From the NCBI GenBank assembly GCA_030035585.1, contig CM057481.1, forward strand, positions 4,799,128 to 4,863,127: DNA of 64,000 bases. Reading direction: 5' to 3'. Origin of the DNA: Dugong dugon (taxonomy: Eukaryota > Chordata > Mammalia > Sirenia > Dugongidae). The position numbers and the translations under genes are program-made. Position 1 is the first letter of the stretch; every line of letters begins with the position of its first letter. Positions 56,530 through 64,000 of the stretch are shown one piece after another. Below the pieces are notes generated by a model, which did no database searches, was not told the origin of the DNA, and saw only the letters and a program-made list of their open reading frames with translations.

Positions 56530-57187
56530 GCCCTGTTAGGGACTGAAAAATGTTCCTCCAAAATATACGTCGAGTTCCTAACCTGATACTTGTGAGTGTG
56601 AACTTGTTGAGAAATAGAATCTTTGAAGATGTCAGTGAACAGAAGGTCACGCTGAGGTAGGGTGGGTCCTAATCCAATACGAATAACCCGCTGCCGTTGA
56701 GTCGATTCCAACTCATAGTGACCCTATAGGACGGAGTAGAACTGCCCTGTAGGGTTTCCAAGGCAATAAACCTTTACAGAAGCAGACTGCCACATCTTTC
56801 TCCCCACGAGCGCCTGGTGAGTTCGAACCACCAACCTTTCGGTTTGCAGCTGAGTGCTGAACCACTGTGCCACCAGGCTTCCTCCGGTATGAATGGCGCC
56901 CTTAAAAAAGAGAAGAGACACAGACACGGGGACACAGAAGGAAGACAGCCATGTGACAACAGAGGTAAGAGAGCTTGGAGCTGTGAACCAAAAAATGCCA
57001 AGGATCACCTGCCATCACTAGGGGTTAGAAGGGTGATACTCCCTCAAGCCTCGGAAGGAATCAATTCGGCTGGCACTCTGCTTTCGGAATTCTGGCCTCC
57101 AGAACTGGGAGACAATAAAAAATTTCTGTTCTTATAAGCCATCCAATTCATGGTACTTTGTAGCGGCAGCTCCAGGAACTAATACAG
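56530..57187 (+). mobile_element. Old LTR-like repeat, split by an AfroSINE
   Basis: Left: GACTGAAAAATGTTCCTCCA to TCCTAATCCAATACGA. Right: GACAGCCATGTGACAACAGA through CTGGCCTCCAGAACTGGGAG to GGTACTTTGTAGCGGCAGC. Same class as 54.5 kb. Confidence 0.65.
56682..56878 (-). mobile_element. AfroSINE, form with the CTTTACAGAAGCAGA block
   Basis: CCGCTGCCGTTGAGTCGATT, AACCTTTACAGAAGCAGACT, GAGTTCGAACCACCAACCTT, ACTGTGCCACCAGG. Confidence 0.95.
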
Positions 57188-57490
57188 GCCCTGAGGCATT
57201 AATTTCTGTGTGCGTGCTAATCTCTCTCAAATCTTTATTTCTACTTCTGACTTGTCTCCCGAGTGGCAGACCCACCTTACCAACTGGTTTCTTGGACATC
57301 TACAACTGGACTATGTCAACAACAGGATCCACCATCCTCCTCATAAGCCCGCCCCTCCTACAGGCTCACTGCTTCAGTAGAGCACCATCTTGGACCTGAC
57401 TGTTCAAACCAAAAACCTTGGCATCATTGCTTTTCTTCCTTTTCAGAAAAATTTTTTTAATTGTGGTAAAAAAAAAAAAAAAATACACAG

Positions 57491-57510
57491 ACACACACAC
57501 ACACACACAC
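57491..57510. repeat. (AC)10 microsatellite
   Basis: Directly precedes an AfroSINE tail, as at 20.03 kb. Confidence 0.95.
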
Positions 57511-57592
57511 TCAATCCATTGCCATCAAGTTGATTCTGATTCGTAACAACCCTACAGGACAGAGAAGAACTGCCCCATAGGGTTCCAAGGAT
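57511..57592 (-). mobile_element. AfroSINE tail fragment
   Basis: TCCATTGCCATCAAGTTGAT, CCCTACAGGACAGAGAAGAA, CCATAGGGTTCCAAGG. The head is absent. Confidence 0.88.
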
Positions 57593-58335
57593 ATACATAT
57601 ATGTATAATATTTGCCAATTCAATAATTTCTCCATGTATAATTTAGTGACATTGATCACGTTCATCATGTTGGGCATCACTTCTTGCTCTATCTTCTCTC
57701 CACATCCAACACCAAGACCTGTCAACCCTCATTTCCCAAATATTTCTCAAATCAGTCCACTTCTTTATGGCCCTGCCGTTGGCCAGATCTAGGTAAGCAA
57801 CTGTCATCTCTTCTCTGTGTTACTCCCAGAGCCTCCCAGGGTGATTTTTGCTTGCAGTCCTTCTCAATTCCACTCGGCCTTCCACACCACAGTCCCAGTT
57901 GTCTAATAAGATAAGTCTGATGACATTACTCTCCTTCTTCCTAACACTTTAAAGGATTCTCATTTCCCTTAGGATAAAATCCAAACTCTTTATTGTCATC
58001 TCCTCGTCTACATCTCCAGCCTTCTCTCTTATTACACTAATCTGACTTTCACTCTGTTCATTAGCCATCTGCACGTCTTCCTCAAATGTGCCATTTTCTC
58101 CCTACACTCTAGACCTTGACATGCTGTTCCCCAGGCTAGGAACATGCGTTTCCCCATGTTTCCCTGTCTAACTTCTCTATATTCTTTAGCTCTCAGCATA
58201 TATTGACTCCTGTTAAGAAAGCAGTCCTTGCGCTTCTAGGTTAGGTAAGTTACTCATCTCATTTTCTTTCAACATAGCCTGTACATCAGCTGTTGTACTA
58301 TAATTGCCTGCTCACCTACCACATGGGTTGGTATG

Positions 58336-60099
58336 TAGCTGGCACTCAACTGACTAAGTGTTAAAGGCAGTGGGGTTCGATGTAAATTCCTGCCCCATTC
58401 CAGAAGTGAACTAGCCTTCTTTCTAAATGAAGCCAACGACAATTCCTTCTCGTCTGGGTTTTTGTACAAGTATTCCCATCGCAGAGACTCAGGTCGTATC
58501 TTCCAATTTGTTTGCAACTCAAAATTCTTCATTCTATATTGTTTGCTGCTCTTTAACTGTTCAGAAGCGCACATGCCTCCCAAACCAGATTTTATGATCT
58601 ATGAATCTTCCACCACTCCAAGACCTTCGCCTCCTCAAGAATCACCTGTTGGTCAACTGATTGATGGATGATGGCTTTTCCAGTAAAAGCCTGATTCCCT
58701 TTGCCCGTAATTATGAAACATGTTCAAGCTGACTAATATACACTTACCCACCATTCTACAATAAATCCCTAGGCTGAAAGTTTTAATTTATAGAAATGTG
58801 CCAACTATAAAAGGAAAAATATATTAATTAGTCTTATGCATATTTTGTCCTCCTCCCCACCTCTGAAAATTTCTTCAAGCAATATTCGAGTAGACTGTTT
58901 TCACAAAATGCTAATTTATGAGGAATGTGATAGGTTGACATTAGGTTACCAGATAATATCAACAACAAATTTTTGTTGTTTCGTTTTTTAAGACACTGAA
59001 TTTTCTTTTTTTGGTCATTTGTCACTATGGACTTAGTTTCAAAAAATGTAGGAAGTGACTTAAGTTAAAAAAACACAGTAAACCATTTTCCACCGTTTTA
59101 GACCTGTGTGAACAAGTAGAACACATATCTCCATGAAGTTAAACTCACGTTTAGTTATATGTGATTTCACTGAAAGCCTTGTGCAATTTAAAAACTGTGT
59201 GACTCAGAATACACCAACAAGAGAAGCGAACTATAAAGAATGTATTTACTCATCAAACCTGTATTCTCCAGCAGAATGTAAGGATACTCAGGAAAGCAAT
59301 TTATGAAGTCATTCAACCAAAGCCAGAAATTTCAAGTTGGAAAATCAGATTGGACAATGCCTGTGACAGGCAGAAGGGAGGCAGGCAGTATGCGATGCAA
59401 GGTGCTTTTTAGGAACGTTACTCTTGCATGATATTCATAATTTATATTTTAATAATCACTTACAGCACAAAGTTTAAAGTAATGCAAGGTCTCATGAAGA
59501 AAGACCTGTTCTCAATGAATAAACAGGGGGTGGGGGTGGTATATCAGTGTACACACATTTTTCCCTCCCCGCCCTTTAGGTGCAATCAGAATGGGAAATG
59601 GCTGGTTGGGATAAGAAAGGGCTTTGAAGGTCACCCACATTGCAGTCAATTTGCTGGGTTTTAATTTATGTGTTCTTAAAATGTGGACAGCATCCAGATG
59701 GTACGTTTTCAACGGAGATGGGTAAATTAATAAATAAATAACCTTTCAGAGGACATGCTGCTATTTTGACTCATTCATAAATAATATCTAGTGTTTCAGT
59801 AGTGTTTAAGGGCGTGCTGGGAATGTAAATTGTAGCGAGGACACCCCAGGTCACCTCCTGATAATGAGCCTATCTTTAAATAAAAGATACTTTTCCTCTT
59901 CTGATGTGTCTGGGGGCATTCTGAAGCTTGTGAAAATCAGCGAACAAAGTGAGCAGTTTCTCTGAATGGACTCTCACAACTGTGCCAGTCAGGATTGCTT
60001 TGGATACTAGGCTGTGTCCAGATGATACACAGAGAAGGTTCTTAATTTAATGCTGGCCCCGAGGCACGTAGCCTTAGAGGCAAAAATACAAAATTCTCA
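58336..60099. other. Repeat-poor AT-rich intron, 1.8 kb
   Basis: No repeat or exon recognised. The 104-codon minus frame at 58269-58583 overlaps the L2 end and a plus frame and has no known family. Confidence 0.45.
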
Positions 60100-60600
60100 G
60101 TGTGCGAGAGAAGGAATATCTTAGCAACCCTGCCTAGCCCCCTTCTCTCTATAAAGACCCACAAAGATCATCATAGGTGCCTGTCAATCAAGTCAGTGCT
60201 ATATCCCTTAGCCACAGCCAACAGGACAAGGTATGAATCACCTGACCCAAGCCAATGAGGTTGTCTTTCCTGCGTCTGTGGCATTAGGCCAGAGGCCTGC
60301 TGCAGAGCAGTGAGCCATAATCTGCAAACTCAAGAGGTGTTGGGGCCAGATCTCATCACATGGGATGAGAGAACCCGTTTAGAACAGAATATATGAAAAG
60401 AGAAGCCATGAAGACAAAGACAGAAACCGACAACATAAAACAAAGACTTCTGTCCACTTTCCAGTCCCCTCCACCCACATTTGTGCCCTTGAGTTCCTCG
60501 AGACACTTGTGTATTTCTACAATAAACTATCCTTTTATGTTTAAGCTGCCTTGAGTGGGCTTCTGTCACATGCAACCCAGGAGTGCTAACCACAACAAAG
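60100..60600 (+). mobile_element. Probable old LTR or similar repeat
   Basis: AGCCACAGCCAACAGGACAA, CAATAAACTATCCTTTTATG and GAGTGGGCTTCTGTCACATG are typical of the 3' part of some ERVL LTRs, with a polyadenylation-like AATAAA. Assignment is tentative. Confidence 0.4.
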
Positions 60601-61911
60601 CAAAAACAGTGTATGACAACGTTTACCTTTCAAATTACAACGTGACTTCCATGGGGATACTTAACACGCAACACAGTCTGGCCGCTTGAGGTTGCTTATG
60701 AAAACGAAGGAAACACGACCAGAATACCTCAGCACTCGGAACTAAACAATCTTCTCCTGACTGAATTAACAACAGGATATACTGAAACCACACATTTCAT
60801 AATGTGTTTGCTCATGCATTTCAGTTTAGTTTGGAATCAGAATCATTCTTCTCTTAGAATATGACAGATTAAACCATTAAAAATATACAGGCAGAAATTA
60901 CTGTATCGTTACCAGAAATACAAGGGTATTTTCCAGTGTAATGCAGATGTCACCACAAGAAGATCATTTTGAAAGAACTCTTTATAATTTAAAAAAAAAA
61001 AGAAAAAAGAACGCACATCTTTCAACAGGATATTAAAGGGGTATCTTAATTAAAAAGTGGTTCTCCTTTCTGCGGAGGGCTCCTTTTCTCCCCTCTGGAA
61101 CAAAGAACTGTGAAGATTCTGACTTCCAGTAAAACGCTGTCTTATCCTTTCAGTAATTAATGGATGCTTTGATACGAAGCAATCCGAAAGAACATTTTTC
61201 AAGCCTTAAATGCAGGCTGAGCTGATTCACACAGAGCACATCTAAAAAGATCGGGGGAATAAATAATCACGAGTTGCAGACACTTGCCCGGAGCATTTGG
61301 GCACCAACCAGATTTCCAACAAGTGATGTGATTTTTTATTATAACGAGGAAAATTACTTACTGAAACACAAAAAGCATCTCTCTTCCTAACTCCTGGCCT
61401 TGTCCTCAGACCAACACACACATTTCCTGGCTGATCATTCAGCAAACCCTTTTCAAAAATCACATTGGCTCTGGGGCATATTTTTTGACTGATCTGGAAA
61501 TCTGTGCTCACAAAGGAAGTTTATTTCTTTGGCTCAGCCTCTGACTAGGTTAAGATCTGATTAAGCTAGTCTCCAGGTACATTTCTGTCAGCTGCTTGTC
61601 TTAAAATAGGAGTTGGCATTCAAAAATATTAGGAGAAATGAGACTTAGCATGGCTTAGAGGCCTTTTCAGGTAAGTAACAAGTTACCGTGAAGGTAAGTA
61701 TCAAATTGCTGTTAGCCAGGATCCTGAATGGCCAGTTCTCTGGCTGCTGAATGGGGCATCTGAGGAGTGGATCTACCCTGACACAAGCCCACTGTGTGGA
61801 CGGCATGTTTCTGTAGGTGGAGGGGCGACAGGAAGGCTGTGGCTCTGAAGTACAAGTAAAACCCCAGTCACCGCATAGGACCAGAGCCAGAGGAAAGTCG
61901 AGGTTAGTTTA
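60601..61911. other. Unassigned intronic sequence
   Basis: About 1.3 kb. An A-run at about 60990-61007. The 61020-61240 segment has mixed composition and no repeat signature. Not coding as far as I can see. Confidence 0.45.
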
Positions 61912-62110
61912 AGGGTTCCCTCGGTGGTGCAAACGGTTTGCCCTTGACCACTGACCAAACAGTTGGCAGTTTGAACCCACCCAGCAGAGCCATGGAAGAA
62001 AGGCCTGGTGATCCGCGACCGCAAAGATTACAACCGTGTGGGGCTCAGTTCTACTCTGTAATACTGGGGTCACCAAGAGGTGGGACTGACTTGACAGTGA
62101 TGGTGGGTTT
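61912..62110 (+). mobile_element. AfroSINE, long form
   Basis: GGTTCCCTCGGTGGTGCAAA, box B GGCAGTTTGAACCC, GAAGAAAGGCCTGGTGATCC, then GACTGACTTGACAGTGATGG. Confidence 0.93.
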
Positions 62111-62464
62111 GTTTAGTTTAAGAGGGACAGTTCCGGGGACAGCTAGTCCAGTGAATAGGAAACAGACTTAAAGGCCCTCAAAATGTTCTTCAGAACTAGA
62201 TCTGACCTATTAATGATTTTTTTAAATCTTTGCAAAAAAAAAAAAAAAAAAAACGCCACTTTGCTTGACTATAATGAGCTTTGTCCCCAGTTTTCCCTGT
62301 GAAATAGCCACTGAGAAAATGTATATGCCCTATGATAACAGCAAAACAAAACAGATTTAAACAGCAGTGGTCTTTCTCCCCAGGAGACACCCCTGCTGAC
62401 TCTCAGTAATTACTATGAAGGAGTCTGGCTTTGACTCACTAACAGTAACAACAACAACAAATGC
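62111..62464. other. Spacer with a 20-A run
   Basis: A-run at 62234-62253; the upstream sequence resembles no known retrocopy. Confidence 0.4.
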
Positions 62465-62725
62465 AGGCAATAATAATAACTGTTACCATTTATTTGCCCA
62501 GGTGCCATGGTATGCCAGGCACCCCGCCAAGTGCTGTCAACACAGTATTTGTTTTGTTTACAGAACCATCTTCTAAGCAGGATTTTTATACCCATTTTTA
62601 AGATGAGAAAATTGAGGCTCATAAAAGTAAAATTACAGGTCCGGGTCATGTAGCTAGGAGTAAAAGGGCCAGCATTCAGATCCGGAGTCCAGATCCCGTG
62701 CTCTTACTACCTCACACACTGTGCC
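62465..62725 (-). mobile_element. MIR, near full length
   Basis: ATTTATTTGCCCAGGTGCCA, CCATTTTTAAGATGAGAAAA, GGTCATGTAGCTAGGAGTAA and CCGTGCTCTTACTACCTCAC cover the whole element reversed. Confidence 0.88.
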
Positions 62726-62747
62726 TCTGGGAGAATCATGGTAATTC

Positions 62748-62947
62748 AAGGAGTCTGCGGGTGGTACAGTTCACTTGCTTGGCTGCTAATCCGAAGGTTG
62801 GAGGTTCAAGTCCACCTAGAGGTGCCATGGAAGAAAGGCTTGGAGATCTACTTCCAAAAAATCAGCCATTGAAAACCCTATGGAACACAGTTCTACTCTG
62901 AAGCACATGAGCTGGCACTGTGTCGGAGTGGGCTCTACGGCTACTGT
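62748..62947 (+). mobile_element. AfroSINE, long form
   Basis: GGAGTCTGCGGGTGGTACAG, box B GGAGGTTCAAGTCC, GAAAGGCTTGGAGATCTACT, tail GTCGGAGTGGGCTCTACGGC. Adjoins the MIR end. Confidence 0.92.
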
Positions 62948-63655
62948 GTGATGATCATCATATTTAACTGTCATGTAAAGCCGTCGAGGCACACTGAACA
63001 TACGGACTTGTGTAGGATGGAAAAACAACAACGCAGACAAGTAGTTAATGTCAGAAATACGGAATTCTCAATCTTGAAGCATGAAGTTTCTGAAACCTCT
63101 GTATCCTAGCCAGATGAAGACTAATCAAAGGCCGACATTAAATACAGTTATCATGAAACCCTCGTATGTGATAAAAGCTGCTTCCGCCTAAGAGATCAAT
63201 TCCATTATGGCTATTTATGCAGTGAAACTAGTAAATCTCTGAGAAGTAAACTGGCTTCACTTACACCATTGATTACCCAGCCAAAAGACAGATGGCATTG
63301 CATACTTTAATGCATGGCTTGCAAAATCATTTTTCTCTTTAATAACATACCCTTTATTGAAAAAGAAATCATTTAAGCATCATGATAATAAAGCACTGCA
63401 ATTTCTATTAACCTTTTGGAAAAACCTGTGACTAGAAATGTATCAGTAAAATATGAGCAAGGATATAAAAAGGTTTTGCCTTCTAAAAAAACCAATAGTT
63501 GGGAAAACCACTGCTTGAGGTATTGGGTCTCTTTGATCAAAACTAGTTAGGTTATCACGGAAGACTATACATGGCCTAGCTGAAAAATTCCACTCAGATT
63601 ATTTTAATTGTGCCTTTACGCTAGAACATCTGTAATTTTAACATTAGTTCAAAAC
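62948..63655. other. Unassigned AT-rich intron
   Basis: About 700 bp without a recognised repeat or exon. Confidence 0.45.
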
Positions 63656-63659
63656 AGAG

Positions 63660-63800
63660 TTGACCAGAAACTTGGTGACTGTCTTTTATTGTGGCATATA
63701 TGTATATAACAAAACACTTGTCATTTCAATGTTCTTCACACATACAATTTCATGACATTAATTTATTCATCATGTTGTACAACCATTACCATTCTCTGAG
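63660..63800. mobile_element. Old LINE-1 fragment
   Basis: TTTATTGTGGCATATATGTA, TCATGTTGTACAACCATTAC match an L1M 3' segment. Orientation uncertain. Confidence 0.5.
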
Positions 63801-63864
63801 AAACTTGGTGATTTTTAAGGATAGGTAGATACTTGAGGGATAATCCATTAAAAGAAGTCTAAGC

Positions 63865-63888
63865 AAAAAAAAAAAAAAAAAAAAAAAA
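63865..63888. repeat. A24 homopolymer
   Basis: The longest A-run in the window, with no recognisable retrocopy body upstream. Confidence 0.95.
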
Positions 63889-64000
63889 CCACACGCAATT
63901 CTGTAATGGTTACATTTTATATTTGTCAAATATCAACAAAACAAAATCTCAGAACCCTTCTATAGTTCTCATAACTTCAAACCAGGTCATCTCAATTCAG

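Larger units (their letters stand above)
57450..57770. mobile_element. Old LINE-1 fragment within L2
   Basis: TTAATTGTGGTAAAA before and ACATTGATCACGTTCATCAT after the SINE fragment fit the L1M segment also seen at 63.66 kb. Confidence 0.5.
57205..58335 (+). mobile_element. L2, interrupted by LINE-1 and AfroSINE sequence
   Basis: Left part to 57445 (CAGACCCACCTTACCAAC, AACCTTGGCATCATTGCTTT). Right part from about 57780 (CAGAGCCTCCCAGGGTGATT, GGATAAAATCCAAACTCTTT, TGCTGTTCCCCAGGCTAGGA). This is the order of the L2 ORF2 3' region. Confidence 0.72.
7213..64000 (-). other. PTPRG: PTPRG intron upstream of the exon (inferred, over 56 kb)
   Basis: No minus-strand sequence encodes the preceding part of the domain (the expected zinc-site His-Trp-Gly region) or any earlier exon. 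The simplest reading is one very long intron. I cannot exclude a small alternative exon or an antisense noncoding transcript, since neither leaves a clear mark without alignment. Confidence 0.7.

Noticed and set aside
58269..58583. 104-codon minus frame
   Set aside because: It overlaps the end of an L2 fragment and an antisense frame and has no family similarity.
60100..60600. Retrocopy of a host mRNA, suggested by AATAAA near 60520
   Set aside because: There is no A-tail and no coding match; the wording fits an old LTR-like repeat better, although that is also uncertain.

Overview
The window is mammalian nuclear DNA, almost certainly from an afrotherian and most likely an elephant or another paenungulate. 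It carries more than thirty copies of the AfroSINE family: a tRNA-like head with a box B near GGTTCGAATCC, and a tail ending GTCGCTATGAGTCGGAATCG or similar. It also has a second SINE with a tRNA-Gly-like head, pieces of a BovB/RTE-type LINE, and LINE-1 3' ends of a type I associate with elephant. Species cannot be fixed from this evidence alone.

Only one host coding exon is recognisable. It is 96 bp on the minus strand at 7117-7212 and encodes part of the extracellular carbonic-anhydrase-like domain of PTPRG, the receptor-type protein tyrosine phosphatase gamma. It has a consensus GTAAGT donor, an AG acceptor with a pyrimidine-rich tract, and is phase 0 at both ends. PTPRG therefore runs right to left. 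Positions 1-7116 are inferred to be the downstream intron and 7213-64000 the very long upstream intron; no second PTPRG exon was seen in either. This fits the large 5' introns known for the gene in other mammals.

The rest is intronic sequence and interspersed repeats. 0-8 kb: AfroSINEs, an LTR-like element, a tRNA-Gly SINE inside a MIR, and three LINE-1 3' ends on the minus strand, one only 324 bp from the exon. 8-20 kb: AfroSINEs, MIRs, an old LINE-1 3'UTR, and a LINE-1 inserted into another LINE-1. 20-31 kb: MER20 copies, a minus-strand SINE cluster at 22.3-23.7 kb, an exact 38-bp tandem repeat, and a repeat-poor, CpG-containing stretch at 28.2-29.8 kb. 31-40 kb: an RTE 3' end, four minus-strand AfroSINEs in 1.5 kb (one split by a 230-bp palindromic transposon), a 460-bp internally deleted RTE copy with a perfect target-site duplication, and a SINE-in-SINE nest. 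40-64 kb: mostly unique sequence with MIR, L2, LTR, LINE-1 and AfroSINE insertions and a CAC/CAT repeat.

The most notable items are the palindromic TA-flanked element inside an AfroSINE (32667-32896) and the internally deleted RTE element (38285-38744), which together with four tRNA-Gly SINEs suggests how an RTE LINE gave rise to a SINE. No CRISPR array, bacterial gene, intact transposon gene or functional RNA gene was found. Repeat names come from recalled consensus sequences, and boundaries are usually good to about 5-20 bp unless a target-site duplication is given.
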